DNA from: Vombatus ursinus
Taxonomy: Eukaryota; Chordata; Mammalia; Diprotodontia; Vombatidae
Length of the DNA: 64,000 bases
Reading direction: 5' to 3'
NCBI RefSeq assembly: GCF_900497805.2
Contig: NW_020954611.1
Span: 7,011,908-7,075,907 of the forward strand
The position numbers and the translations under genes were made by a program. The first letter of the stretch is position 1. Each line of letters starts with the position of its first letter. Positions 1 to 11,639 of this stretch are shown one piece after another. The notes below the pieces were generated by a model, which saw only the letters and a list, made by a program, of their open reading frames with translations, was not told the origin of the DNA and did not search any database.

Positions 1-212
1 CCTGCCCTACAGGAAAATTGAAGGGGAAGGGGATAAGAGAAGGGGGGAAGAGATAGAAGGGAAGGCAGACTAGGGGAAGGGGTATTTAGAATGCATGCCA
101 TCTTGGGGTGGGGGGGCAAGATGGGGTGAAAATTTGGAACTCAAAATCTTGTGGAAGTAAATGTTGAAAACGAAAATAAATAAATAAACAAAAATTACCA
201 CAAAAAAAAATA
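1..212 (+). mobile_element. L1 LINE 3' end with A-rich tail
   Basis: The segment matches the 3' untranslated end of marsupial L1: purine-rich G/A sequence, then 'gaaaatttggaactcaaaat', then A-rich (aaataaataaat) tail. Only the last ~200 bases lie in the window, so the element continues off the left edge. No coding sequence is present. Confidence 0.75.
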
Positions 213-298
213 AAATTCAGCAACACTTTAAAATGAATTGTATTCAGTAGCCTCTATTATGAAAACTAGCAATAGCCATCAGGGTAAGAGGGTCAATA

Positions 299-545
299 AT
301 AATAATAGCTAACATTTATATAGCGCTTCAGGTTTGCAAAGTACTTTATATATAGTATCTTATTTGATCTTGGTAACAATACTATGGGAGAAAGCAAAGC
401 AATAAGCATTTATTAAGAGCAAATTATGTTCCAAGAACTGTGTTAAGTACTTTACAAATATTATCTCATTTGATCACACAGGTAATAAATAGCAAAATTA
501 TAATTTGATCCCAGAGCTTCCAAACTCCAAATCCATCACTCTTTC
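299..545 (-). repeat. MIR-type SINE fragments, antisense
   Basis: Antisense MIR 3' half: 'tttgcaaagtactttatat' followed by a second 3'-end motif, 'aagcatttattaag', and a degenerate body to about 545. Probably two overlapping old copies. Confidence 0.6.
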
Positions 546-554
546 CTCTGTAAG

Positions 555-612
555 TTGTGTGTATGCATATGTGCACACATATATGTGTATGTATTTGTAT
601 ACATATATATCT
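555..612. repeat. TG/TA-rich simple sequence
   Basis: Degenerate alternating purine-pyrimidine tract (tgtgtatgcatatgtgcac...). It gives rise only to chance low-complexity reading frames. Confidence 0.7.
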
Positions 613-649
613 TTATCCAGCTATCTATCAGCTATGTATCGATGTACCT

Positions 650-1000
650 ATCTCTCTGCAACTCTGCGCATTTTTACTGGCTATCCCCCGTGCTTATAAT
701 TCTCTTCCTCCTCATGTCCAACTCCTGGCTTCTGTTAAGTCCCAGATAAAATCCCACCATTTATGAGAAGCTTTTTCCTGATTCCCCCTTAATGTGAGTG
801 TCTTCCTTTGTATTGATTATGCCCAATTTATTCTATGTATTTCTTTTTGTACAAAGTTGTTTTGATATTATTTTCCCCATTTGACTGTGGCTTATTGAGG
901 ACAGACTGATCTTTGCCTTTCTTTGTACCCTTAGCACTTAACACAGTGCCTGAAACTGAGTAGGTGCTTCATAACTATTTATTGACTGACTAACTAACAT
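650..1000 (+). repeat. L2 LINE 3' UTR and 3' end
   Basis: Degenerate L2 3' end with the usual module order: pyrimidine-rich 3' UTR, a 'gaggacagactgatctttg' block, 'cttagcacttaacacagtg', and a terminal 'ttattgactgactaa'. Too decayed to hold coding sequence. Confidence 0.75.
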
Positions 1001-1600
1001 ATATATATCAATATTTATGTACAAGGCAGTGTATTTCTTCAGCCCACAGAAGGTATCTTTGCTTATTTATTAAACTGAGTTATGCTGCATATTTTGCTGG
1101 AGTTAACTAAGGATGAAAATGAGAGTGATTGATGTACATATGGATTCACAAATCATTTGCATCAAGTCTGAGCCTTGCAGGGAATACACAGCCCACAGAT
1201 CAGGAAACATTTTACTTGATGATTTCTCAAGTTCCTTCTGGCTCTAACATGGCATGGAACGTTAATGATCCCTTAACTTCACAAAGTATCTGAGTGACTC
1301 CTACAGTAACTGTGTTCTGTATAATATGTCTCATAAAGCATGAAATCAATAAGAGAAGAATACTTTGCTTAGAGAAAATATCAAACATATTTATTTCCCT
1401 CGAGACATAAACAATGAGAAAGAACTTAATGTAATGTAATGCAAAGAATAGACCATTTGCTCAAAATGAAGAGTACAAGCAGCTGACAAGCTTTACTAGA
1501 AAACTTCATAGAACAGACAAAAGGATTAAACTGTAGCTAAAGAATCATGTTCATCTTTTCTTTTGCCATATGGCCAATATATTGACTTAACCATATGAAC
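1000..1600. other. Unassigned single-copy-looking sequence
   Basis: No open frame of note and no repeat I recognise. Moderately AT-rich. Confidence 0.5.
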
Positions 1601-1604
1601 ATTT

Positions 1605-2035
1605 TAGAATCATCCAATTATAAAATGTTAGTACTGTAATAGAAAAGGCCATGGGCAGCTAGGGGGCACCATAGTGCATAGAGTGCTGGATCTGGAGCCA
1701 GGAAGATCGTCTTCCTGAGTTCAAATCTGGCCTCAGTCACTTTCTAGATTTGTGACCCTGGGCAAATCACTTAACCCTATTTGCCTCAATTTCCTCATCT
1801 GTAAAATGAGTTGGAGAAGGAAATGGAAAAGCATTCTAGTATCTTTGCCAAGAAAACTCCAAATGGAGTCTCAGAGTTAGATATGACTGAATAACAATAA
1901 TAAGAAAGGGCCATAGAGATAATTTGTCCCAACTTCTTCATTGGATTGGACAGATGAAGAAATATTGGCCCAGATAGGAGCAGCAACTTGTCCCAAGTCA
2001 CCTGGCTAGTAATAGACTAATTAGTTTTATAGGTG
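1605..2035 (-). repeat. MIR-like SINE split by a MAR1 insertion
   Basis: Flanks read as one MIR-like copy once the inserted SINE at 1653-1902 is removed: 'gtactgtaatagaaaaggcc' on the left continues to 'agataatttgtcccaac' and 'caacttgtcccaagtcacc' on the right. Confidence 0.6.
1653..1902 (+). mobile_element. MAR1-like CORE-SINE with BovB-type tail
   Basis: tRNA-like head starting gggcagctagg, box-B-like 'gagttcaaatc', CORE domain (tgtgaccctgggcaaatcac, cctcatctgtaaaatgag), then a tail with 'tctttgccaagaaaactcc' and 'gatatgactgaataac' that resembles a BovB LINE 3' end. It is flanked by a 12-bp target duplication at 1641-1652 and 1903-1914 with one mismatch, so both insertion boundaries are visible. 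Confidence 0.85.
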
Positions 2036-2260
2036 TTTTTTTAGTCTAGATGTATGATTTCCTACTGTAAGGAAACTTCCTCTGCCAATGTAGATCTGTA
2101 ACACATCATTTCAGAGAGTTTTCTGGGACATTGAGAGGTCAAATGATTTGCTCAAAATCATGCAGGAAATTTTTGTTACAGATTGGACAAAACCCACGTC
2201 TTCCTGACTCCAAGCACAGATTTCTAGTCCATTATACCATACTGTATCTCAATCAACTAT
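2036..2260 (-). repeat. MIR-like SINE, variant with extra module
   Basis: Antisense SINE with 'ttcctgactccaagcac' head and a module containing 'cctctgccaatgtagat'. The same module recurs near 23.7, 32.75 and 47.97 kb. Confidence 0.6.
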
Positions 2261-2334
2261 TTGGGGGCTATCAACAATAACAACACATAACATTTGTGTA
2301 GCTCATTATAGTTTTAAAATATTATCTCATGCAT

Positions 2335-2540
2335 TAAATGGAAGGGCCAATAGTGTTGGAGTTGAAAGACCTAGGTTCAAGTGTTAGGTATGCCACTTAC
2401 TGGTTCATTGGCCTTAAACAAGTCACTTAAATTCCTTGAGCCTCATTTTCCTTATCTGTAAAATGTAGAAAATTATATATACATTATTTATTTCCTAATA
2501 TTGTCATAAGAAAAAATGCCTTACCAACTTTAAAGCATTA
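2335..2540 (+). repeat. MIR SINE
   Basis: Sense MIR: 'gacctaggttcaagtg' box B, 'ccacttactggttcattggc', 'ccttatctgtaaaatg'. An antisense MIR 3' scrap lies just upstream (about 2275-2330). Confidence 0.7.
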
Positions 2541-2635
2541 TGTGCCATATTGATCTGAATATAGGCTACTCCTATGTACAAAGATCCCTTTGAAGAACAA
2601 GTTATACAGGTAAACTTAGAAAATTAATTATAGGT

Positions 2636-3925
2636 GCAGGGCAGAGCCAAGATGGTAGAGTAAAAGCAGTGACTTGCTTGAGCTCTCCCCCAAACTCCTC
2701 TAAATACCTATAAAAAATGGCTCTAAACAAATTCTAGAGCAGCAGGACTCATAAAAAGACAGAGTGAAATAAATTTCCAGTCCAAAACAACTTGAATGGT
2801 TGATTAGAAAGGTCTATTGCACCCGTCTGGGACAGAAACGCAATTCAGCATGGGTGTGCAGGCAAAACAGGCCTCAGCAAACCTGAAGCAGGCCACAGAG
2901 GACTGAATCATGGGCAACTGTGGCAGTTTCAGACTTCTCGACTCACAAACACCAAAGAGAACTTAGAAAGTCAATAGGAAAAGTCTGTGACTGTGGTGAC
3001 AGAGAAGCTCTGTCCCAGCCCCAGTCCCCATGTGGCCCTGGGGCGGAGGCTGCTTCTAGAGCTTCTAGCCCACAGACTAAGGGGGAACCCAGTGGCTGAT
3101 CAGAGGGGGATTGCAAGGATCTTTCTGCTGGTGCTGAGGCAGAATTCTCTTCCTTTGCCAGTGCTTGGATATGGGTCACAGTTCTGGGTGGCAATCCTGG
3201 GGCGAGGAGGAGTGTTGGCATGGTGGCAGTGGAGAGGGAATCTTCCTCACAGTTCCAAGGCAGAAAAGAGTGCTTGTGGTCACTCATAGACTAGACACAG
3301 GCCAGGAAAGGCGTAAACACCTCACCCTTGATTGTACCACCTTGGAAGAACTGAAAACTTACAGGTCCCTAGAAGTATCTCTGAAAACAGCTGCATAAAA
3401 CCCCTGAAGCTTGGGACAGTACATTCTCCACACTGGAAGCAGACCCCTACCTTAACAAAGAGTTTAAAACTCAAGAAATTGACTGGGATCATAAGCAAAC
3501 TTCACAAAAACAGTCAGGCTATAAAATCTTTCTTTGGTGACAAAAAAGATCAAAACATAGAACCAGAAGAAAACAAAGTTAAAGCTCCTACATCCAAAGC
3601 CTCCAAGAAAAATATGAATCAGTCTTAGGCCATGGAAGAGCTCAAAAAGAATTTTGAGAAGCAAGTAAGAGAAGTACAGGAAAAACTGGAAAGAGAAATG
3701 AGAGTGATGCAAGAAAATCATGAAAAACTAGTCAACCGCTTGCTAAAAGAGACCCAAAAAAATGCCAAAGAAAATTATACCTTAAACCATAGCCTAACCC
3801 AAATGGCAAAAGTGGTCCAAAAAGCCAATGAGGAGAAGAATGCCATAAAAAGCAAAATTGAACAAATGGAAAAGGAAGTCCAAAAGTTCACTGAAGGAAA
3901 TTCTTCCTTAATCTGTTGCCTAAAC
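2636..3925 (+). mobile_element. L1 LINE, 5' end and ORF1 start, 3' part missing
   Basis: Begins with a canonical L1-like start (ggcagagccaagatgg) and runs through a GC-richer 5' UTR into ORF1. The homology stops about 3925, where RTE-like sequence begins. LINE copies are normally 5'-truncated, so a copy that keeps its 5' end but has lost ORF2 and the 3' end must have been cut by a later deletion or recombination. Confidence 0.8.
3480..3925 (+). pseudogene. L1 ORF1p N-terminal fragment (interrupted)
   Basis: L1 ORF1 encodes the trimeric RNA-binding protein of the L1 ribonucleoprotein. Here one reading frame continues from the 5' UTR side through an in-frame TAG at 3626-3628 to an ATG at 3632 and on to 3925. 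The downstream part starts MEELKKNFEKQVREVQEKLE and is charged and heptad-like over roughly 95 residues, as expected for the ORF1p coiled coil. The RRM and C-terminal domains are absent because the element is cut. The TAG could be a C-to-T change from CAG. Codons from 3925 to the stop at 3964 belong to the adjoining repeat, not to ORF1. Confidence 0.75.
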
Positions 3926-4505
3926 ACTAGTGTTGGGGTGAATGGAGTGTTCTGGGAAGACTAGCACTTTTGGTAAGAGAGCTTACTGAGCCCTTTTCAG
4001 GGCAATTTACCCATGTTTGGTGTCCACCTGTCACCCAACTCTCACTGGTGGCTCCAAGAAGCTGTAGTATGCTCAGCAGCTACATCCTGGTTAACCATAT
4101 CAGCAGACAGGTTAAACCAGGTTCAGGGTAGTCAATAGACTTTAAACCCATTGGTGAGTTAGGTAGATGTCTTCCACATGCATGTGAACACTTCTCCCAG
4201 TAGAATGGCCAGATGAGAACAATTTGTTCCAATGACCGTGAAGTCAAGTGAGGTAGGCACCGTGGAACATTCAGAGCTTGGTAAGACACTGAAGATGCTA
4301 AGGTCATCCATTGCGTCCTGAGCTATTGCCAGTTGTCCTGACTCTTGTCTTGCCACTGGACTTCAATGACTCTGGAAGAGAGAGTGAGGCTGACAATTTG
4401 CCCAACTCTACCTCACTTAAATCCAATCACTCACAAGTCAAGATGTTATTCATTTGTGATGTCACTAGTCTTCTTTGAAAATGAAGGATGAACAACATCT
4501 TAGAT
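3925..4505 (+). repeat. RTE-type LINE 3' region
   Basis: Non-coding repeat ending 'gaaaatgaaggatgaacaac', the terminal signature I associate with marsupial RTE elements, preceded by 'caggttaaaccaggttcag' and 'gtcttgccactggact' blocks. Family assignment rests on memory of the consensus; orientation is sense. Confidence 0.6.
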
Positions 4506-5505
4506 CAACTATATAGTTATCATTGAGCCTGCATCAAAGTTTCAGCCTTGCTGATTTTCAGAGCTATTCCAGATTAAGAAAACACTTATTTACAAGTCAA
4601 AATCCCCCCAGAAAAGGGGGAAAATGTCAGTTGCAGTCACAAGTCTGAAACCCTTGACAAAACAAAATAGATTTAATTTGGTGGAGAACAGAGAGCCAGG
4701 GCAGTTGATTGAGCAAAAGGATGACATGCTCAGAGGCCTGCTTGGGGATGTTTCATCTGGCAACATGAGGAAGCATTAAAAGAAATCAAATCAGCAGCTT
4801 TGGCTATTGGCCAGTGTTCAATTGTGGGTAAGTAGCTATCTGCAAGGCTGCTCTAAAAGGAAATTAAAAGTGGCCACATTGAAGACATTGTGAATGACAG
4901 AAACCTCTTGGCTCTGATGCAGAGAAAGGGAAAAAGTGGTAAATGGATTGCAAGGGTGTCCAAAGCAACAGACCTTATTTCTGAGGTGGAATGCCAGTGG
5001 CAGCAAGCCCTCCATGCTGTTGGTGAAAGCAGAGAAAATGTCAAGTGTTTGCAGGCTGATAATACCCCTGATGTGACTGAAGGAGAACATGGAGGTTAAG
5101 GATACAATTAGAAAGCAATAATACTGCAACATAAGCTTCTCCAAAACACTTTAAATGAGTTTTGATTTGCAAACTACTTGAGACCTTTTTTTTTTCCTTT
5201 TCCTGTTTCCTTTTTTATACTATAAGTAAGCAAGAAGTTGAGAAGAGAACATTGCACTCAGGTACCTGGGCAGTGTTATCCTTTGGGAATAGTTGACTTG
5301 TAGCTAACATCATAGAGGGAGTACAAACAGCTTAAATCATTTCGCATGTATCTGAGGAGTTGTTCCATCAGATGGGATCTTGCAGGCCTTTTCTGGAGTC
5401 CGCTTCCAGACTTAAGCTTAGACAGCTTAAGAACTTGTGTTTTATATGGCTTTTGTTTCACAACAGTCCTATATGGCATATAGTGCAAGTGTTTTATGCC
5501 CCTCC
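4506..5505. other. Unassigned sequence
   Basis: No repeat recognised. Short frames (69-102 codons) on both strands show no motif or family resemblance and are not called. Confidence 0.5.
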
Positions 5506-5509
5506 CTCC

Positions 5510-5640
5510 CCGTTACATGTGTGGGGAAACTGAATTGAACTGAAAAGTAACTTATGTTAAGGTTCCCCAGCTATTGAGGGGAAGAGCTGAGACTTGAACA
5601 CAGGTCACCTGATTTGGACTTTTCCACTGCATTGAATTGT
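5510..5640 (-). repeat. MIR SINE fragment, antisense
   Basis: 'tgtggggaaactgaattgaac' style core followed by 'gagacttgaacacaggtcac', the reverse of a MIR head with box B. Confidence 0.55.
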
Positions 5641-6179
5641 CACTGGATTTCACATGTGGAAATTCCCAGCATAATCAGGAAAGGTGACTCCAGGCTCCAA
5701 ACTGTAATTAAATTATCAGGACACCTGGAAAGTTCCCTGAATTACTGTAACATTCTGAAATCTACCATATGGACTCAATCTGTTTACATATGGTAACTTA
5801 CCTTGCATAGTCAAACTTACCTTTTCTATCTGTCACTTCCCTTCTGCCAACAAACATGCTCAAGTGTGTTCCTTTCCAAAAAAACAAGAAATAAAACCAA
5901 ATCTTCCTTCAACCCTGCTGTCACCTTGGGATACCTCCAGTCCTCCTGATTGAGCTATGTCTAGCTGACCAATATTTCAGGCAGTCTTCAAGGTAAACTT
6001 TCACTTTACTCCCCATTCTAATTCTCTACAGCCATCTTAGGCTAGAACACATGAACTCATAACTCTCCCTCCCCATATCCAGTTCTAGAATCATAATCAA
6101 ATCAATACCACCATTGCTACTCACATGCATTTGTCAGTCTGCTCAATGGCCCCAGTCAACATCCTGTAACTTTCCAAAC

Positions 6180-6350
6180 CAAAATATTTCTCCTCAGCCC
6201 TTTTTCCCTATAAGTATCATTTATCCTTAATTTGATTATAAACTCTTTGAGGGCAAGGACTGTCTTGGTTTTGTATTAATATTCCCATTGTTTAGTAAAT
6301 GGTACATAGTAAGGATTTAATACCTGCTTTTGGATTCATTAATTCATTCT
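6180..6350 (+). repeat. L2 LINE 3' end
   Basis: 'aaactctttgagggcaagg', 'ctgtcttggttttgtattaa', then 'ggtacatagtaaggattt': L2 3' end, decayed. The preceding pyrimidine-rich 5.8-6.18 kb may be L2 3' UTR but is too degraded to be sure. Confidence 0.65.
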
Positions 6351-6359
6351 TATCAGGAA

Positions 6360-8745
6360 AAAGTCAGTTCAATAGACTAAATAATAGGGCTATGATAAGG
6401 TAATATCATTACTATCTTTCTTACTATGTTATTTCATGAAATGCCTGTTCTTTGCAATAATTGCATCCTCTGGCTGACTAGCAAAAATAAGTGCATTCAT
6501 TGGAGATCATGAGCTATCATTTTCTGTTGATACAGATAGTCTGTTTGAAGATACCTCAGACCTGTGTAATGAGGGACTGGCCAATGATGACCCAGCCCTA
6601 CAAGGAGGCACAGGGGATCTGTGTGGGTGTTTAGTGAGCCTACTTTTGGACGTATATAATGACATGGAATGGAGATGCAGATATGCTATGACTCTTCCTC
6701 AGTCTGCCTCCTACATAGTGAAGAAATTACTTTCATTTAGCTGCTGAGCCAGATCTTTGTGTGCATACAAAAGTCACTCACTAGCAAAATAGCCCCTCTC
6801 ACACCCTCGCAGTTCAAGTAAAGAGGAAGAAATGTTCTAAGCCTCACAGTAAAGTAGACGCATCTATTTTGTTGCTATGTGGCTTCAAATATATATGGTG
6901 TTTGTGTCTCTCACGTCTCTGTTGTATTTATTCCTTCTTGCTCTTAAGTGGATAAGTATGGAAAATGAAACAGACTAAGCTACAAAGTTATGAGCCTGGA
7001 AAGTGAAGAAGATCCACAAGAAGCCCAGGAACTGAAATTCAAACCAGAATCTAATGGTGGCAGACCTGGGTGAGGCACCAACCCAGCCCCAAGGAGTTAA
7101 GTGAGGGATCCAGCCCAGCAGTGAATCCACCCAGCAAATAAGGCATGATGTCCTGCAAGCAAGGGAGCAACTACATCTGGGATGCTGTATTTTGAAGGGA
7201 ACTTGGTGAAAGATTTACAGCATCTAATTAAGTTTGAGTCCACTCTCCCCCCAACGACCAAGGTGGCAGAGAGAAGAGTCTGTTCCTGTTGCTGGTGGTA
7301 AGGGAGAAAGGAGGATGTTGTTGTATTTCTGTTCTTGTTATATTTTTTCAGTAAATATCCCTTGATAAAAGCTAACTTATTTTAATTGCTTATTAATAAT
7401 ATCAAAAAGATAGTAACTGGTTAAATATAGTGAGGTGCTAATGATCTGTATCAATAGTATTCAGGAGATATTAAGGGTCTCTAGGTGATTAACATGAAAA
7501 AAGAACACACTAGAATGGGGTACAAGTTAATAGCATTAAAAAGAAACCCTACATCCTCAGGAGTACATTTAGAACCCCAAGGAGGAGTAATAACCTTGCT
7601 CTGGGAAGCTGATCTGCTCATGGATATGTGAATTGGGAGAGCGATCTCAGAGCCTTAATGAATCTGTATTATTTTTCTTTAGGTGGGGCTAGGAGGGGAA
7701 CATGTGAAAGGGGGTACCCCAAAGATTAAACCTTATTACCTTCTAGTTGTTTGGGAAAATAGGATGGCATAATAATGATTTTCTATTTTCCCACAACTGT
7801 AATCAGACTAATAGGTTTTGGAAAATGGAGTGGTTATGGTGCAATGTAGCAGGATTAACCAAGCAATTTTCTGTTCTTAATTGGGTTGGCTTTCTTAGTT
7901 CAACATTGATCTGTCCTTTCAAAAGGGGCAGCATTCCATTTGACTCTCAAGTCTGGTTTAGAACTTTAAATACAGAAGGTATAGTGTTGCCTCCAAACCA
8001 CAAAGAGAACTAAGGAGCACGCTGCAGTGATTCTAGTGAAAAGGAAATTAATTACACATTATCTTCTCAAAGTTGTGGGAAGACACACAGTTTTTGAGGG
8101 TTGTTTTTTCTTTGTTTGTTTACCAACTCTAAACCAGAAGTAGTGAGAAAGACAAATGGAAGTCACTCATAGGCCTTCTATTCTCTTGCTCATATATTCT
8201 ACTGTGTGGTAGATAAGAGCAGAAGCCCTGGAAAAGCTCTCCCCAATTCGGTCTATCCCCACTTCTATTTGTTTGGTTTGGACCTGGTAGGCCACATGCT
8301 CTTGTACCAAGTAAGCCAACCCCAGAAGGCTGTAGCAGAAGTGTTGCTTTGTAATCCCATTCATTCCTCTCTGCAGTAATGTTTTTGTGTTTGTTATTAC
8401 TCATAATTACGTTCTTATTTAATAGATATTTTTAATAGATGTATATGTTTGTACTCAGCTAGAAATCCCCCTGAAAGTCCATGTGCTTACAAGTCCTCAT
8501 TAAATAGCCCACTCTATAATAGACTAATGGAACGGTATGCTTATTTTATTGAGTCTCTTCTAGTCCAGGACTCTACTGGCCATTCAATAAAAAATCCTTA
8601 GGCTATTTGGAAAGGACATCCAAATGAGTACCCAGATCCCTTCTTAAAGCGGTATTAATACTTTGTTCTCAAGGAATCTTCTACATAGCTGAGAGAACCA
8701 AATTATATCCTGTAAATTCTGAGCACTGCATCAGTGCCTAGTAAG
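6360..8745. other. Long unassigned stretch
   Basis: About 2.4 kb without a recognised gene or repeat. It contains an 88-codon frame (7747-8013, plus) and a 91-codon frame (8129-8404, minus) that are within chance expectation at this AT content and show no domain. Part of 6.55-7.39 kb has the look of old interspersed sequence, but I could not name a family. Confidence 0.45.
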
Positions 8746-8905
8746 TGGTCAGTCAGTCAATGAACAGGCATTTATTAAGCACCTACTATGTGCCAGGCAT
8801 TGTGCTAAGAGCTGGGATACAGAGTAGTCTGCTCTCAAGTTACTCATAGTTTAATGAGGGAGGCAGCGTGCTACAAGCATGTACAAACAAAATAGGTTAT
8901 AGGTG
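8745..8905 (-). repeat. L2 LINE 3' end, antisense
   Basis: Reverse L2 3' end: 'catttattaagcacctac', 'gtgccaggcattgtgcta', 'gctctcaagttactcatag'. This is one of several antisense L2 ends in the window. Confidence 0.8.
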
Positions 8906-9330
8906 AGGCTCCAAAACCAATGCCCTCTTAGTTCAGGTTTGGTGTTGGGACAAAATGAAGCACTCATGAGTCACTGAGCATTAACAAAGGAGGAGGTTTA
9001 CTTTGCCCTATCACAGCATGGACATGCAACAAGGATACAACAGCACTTAACTTCTCTCCCTTGTCTCCAACTGGAAGATCATCTAACCAGTTAGTCTTCA
9101 GGGTATAATGACCCATGTTGTCTCAGGTGGCACCCACCAAGTCTTAGAGGCTATGACTGCGCTTGAGAAATTCCTGGTCCTACCACATATATGCAGGATA
9201 AATTGGGGGCAATCTCAAAGGAAAAGGATTAATATTAAGGAGGACAGGTAAGGCTCCTTGCAGAAGGTAAGACTTGCATTCATAAGGTCACAGACCTGAG
9301 ATTTGAATACAGGTCTTGTGTAGCATGACA
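8906..9330. other. Unassigned sequence
   Basis: Nothing recognised apart from a possible MIR head scrap near 9290-9320 (gagatttgaatacaggtc). Confidence 0.4.
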
Positions 9331-9334
9331 TATG

Positions 9335-9490
9335 TTGGAGTTATGAAGATATGAATTTAAATCCCCCCTCTGATACTAGCTGTGACCTTGTCAACTAACC
9401 TCTCTGACCCTCAGTTTCTTCTTCCTCAAAATAAATGCATTAGGTTGGATGGCCTCTAAATTCCCTCCCAACACTAAAAATTATGATCCA
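9335..9490 (+). repeat. MIR SINE
   Basis: 'tgaatttaaatccc' box-B region, 'actagctgtgaccttg', 'cctcagtttcttcttcctc' and the marsupial-type end 'ggttggatggcctctaaat'. Confidence 0.7.
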
Positions 9491-10070
9491 ATGACTGGAA
9501 ATACAGTGCTCTCTCTATCACATCATGCTGCTATAAATTATTACTTGTCTGCTTTTGTCTTTCTTTTAAAGAGAAAAGTCTATAACCCCAACTGGTCTGT
9601 GCAAAAGATCCATTTGGGGCCCAGCTCCAGTCTCTATGTCTCCCTTGGAACTCTCTTGAAAGCCCCAAGTTCCCCCTAGAGAAATGTTGCTATCAAGACA
9701 TTCATAAAACAGTGAATAACTAATGGAGTTGTAAGATTTATGGTACCAGTGAATGGAGGCAATAGAAAACTGAGCTAATTAAGGAATCAGGAATAACTCA
9801 GGATAAGCATCACTATCCAGGTGTTCCAGCTTCCTAAGCACTGGATGCAAAGAGGCCTGAAGAGGTGACTTGAAACCTCAATTACAACTAAGTGGGCTAA
9901 CTTACCAGTGACTAGCTAGACCTCCAAGAACCCTCAGTCCTCTCATTCTGGACAGTGGTAGTACCCAAGGAAATATGCTGCAGATCGAGATAGAGGAAGA
10001 AGTAGTTGCTAAACAGAAGGAATAGAGCAAATTCTTTTCTTGCCCTTTATATGGCTCCCATGACTTGAAC
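9491..10070. other. Unassigned sequence
   Basis: No gene or recognised repeat. Confidence 0.4.
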
Positions 10071-10074
10071 TGCA

Positions 10075-11175
10075 AATTTTCTACTGATGACTTCCAGCTC
10101 TAGGTATCCAGCCTTTGTGTCTCCCCTGACTTTGAACTTAGCATCATCAATTGCCTATTGGATATGTATAACTGGATGCTCCACAGTTAATTCAAAGTCA
10201 ACATGTCTAAAACTGAACTCATTCTCTTCTCTCTTCCAAACTCCCCTTTCTGTCAAAGGCACCACCATTTTTTCCAGTCTCCCTGGTTCACATCCTAAGT
10301 AAGTATTCTGGACTCCTCACTTTCTACCCTACATATCCACTCAGTTGCCAAATCTTGCCATTTCCTATCTTCACAACACTTCACAACTCATATCCAGTGA
10401 GAAAATCCTTTCTCTCTACTCACACAGGTAGCACTGTTCATGATCTCTTTCATCTTTCACCTAAATTATTGCAACAGCTTCCTAAATGACCTCCCTGCCT
10501 TAAGTCTCTCAACACTCCAGTCTCTCCTGCATATTGCTACCAAATTAATTTTCCTAGAGCATAAATGTGACCGTGTAATTCCCCTATTTAATCAATTCCA
10601 CTATCTTCCTATTGCCTCTAGGATAAAACACAAACATCTCTGCTTAGCTTTTAAAGCTCTTTAGAATCAGATCCCAAACTATCTTTACAGCTTTGTAAGA
10701 TATTATTCCTCCAACTGTACTCTGCAATTAAGCCAAGCTGACCTTTCTTCCCCTCACATATGACACTCCATCTCACAAATCCATGCCTTTTCAATGGCTG
10801 TCCTCCATGACTGAAATGTACTTTGTCTTTACTTCAGCCTCACAGAGTGTCTCTCTTCATTAAGACAAAGCTTAAACACCATCTTATACATGAAGTTTTT
10901 CTTAGCCTACATGCGCCTACCTTCCCCTCAAAACCACCTTGTAATGAATTTCTTTGTATATATTTGTATTTATTTCCTTTATATATATGCTATATCTATA
11001 TTTGAATATATAATATGTATATACATTATATATATATACACATATACATACATATATATATTTGAATGTCAGCTCATTGCAAGCAGGGAATGTTTCATTC
11101 TTCATACTTGTGTACCCAGAACCTAGCACTGTGCCTAGTACATAGTAGGAATGTAATAAATACTTGTTGATTGTT
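10075..11175 (+). mobile_element. L2 LINE, ORF2 C-terminal part plus 3' UTR
   Basis: A 1.1-kb L2 copy. Around 10440-10660 the plus strand still reads in L2 reverse-transcriptase style: 'LNYCNSFLNDLPALSLSTLQ' and 'ASRIKHKHLCLAFKAL' match the thumb/C-terminal block of CR1/L2-clade proteins (consensus like LDYCNSLL..LP and LHWLPI..RI). The pyrimidine-rich 3' UTR follows, interrupted by a TA-rich tract at 10975-11062, and the copy ends with 'gcactgtgcctagtacatag' and 'aatacttgttgattg'. Stops and frame changes make it non-functional. It is 5'-truncated like most L2 copies. Confidence 0.85.
10975..11062. repeat. (TA)n-rich tract inside L2
   Basis: TATATA-dominated tract replacing or expanding the AT-rich stretch that L2 3' UTRs carry at this point. 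The reading frames across it are artefacts. Confidence 0.8.
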
Positions 11176-11204
11176 TATTGAATATCTGTAGAGCTCTTTC
11201 TTCT

Positions 11205-11300
11205 CCTAATTCATACCTAGCTAACAAGTGGTAAAGGCAGAATTTGAACCCAGGTCCACTGACTCTAAATCCAGCAGGTTTTCTACTAACCTCAACTGTC
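11205..11300 (-). repeat. MIR SINE head, antisense
   Basis: 'gcagaatttgaacccagg' followed by 'tccactgactctaaatcc': reversed box B and head of a MIR. Confidence 0.65.
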
Positions 11301-11374
11301 TAAGATTCTCAGCCCAACTAAAGCTGGGTGCCAACAGCACATGCCACAAGGCATGATCCTTGGAAATGGTGGGG

Positions 11375-11520
11375 GTATTGTGGAAAGACCACTTGGCATC
11401 TTGAAATCAGAAAATCTAGGTGAAGTCCGTGCTCTGATTCTTACTAGCTAAATGACATACAGAAAGTTTTTAACCTCTTGGAGCCTCAATCTCCTTTTCT
11501 AAAAAGTGAAGATAATAATG
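11375..11520 (+). repeat. MIR SINE
   Basis: Sense MIR, decayed: 'ttcttactagctaaatgac', 'ggagcctcaatctcc', 'taaaaagtgaagataataat'. Confidence 0.6.
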
Positions 11521-11639
11521 TGAATCAAAGTCCTATTCTGATGATGAAATCAGATAATGTATGCAAATTTAGTTATAAATATAAAGGTCTGTATAAGGAA
11601 AATACAAGCTATTGTCATCATTTGCCAAGTGACTTTATA

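Noticed and set aside
2943-3398. Overlapping frames of 77-114 codons on both strands
   Set aside because: Within the GC-richer L1 5' UTR, which commonly shows chance frames.
6550-7390. Possible old LTR fragment
   Set aside because: The general look (promoter-like and polyadenylation-like stretches) suggested it, but no paired end repeat or family signature was found.
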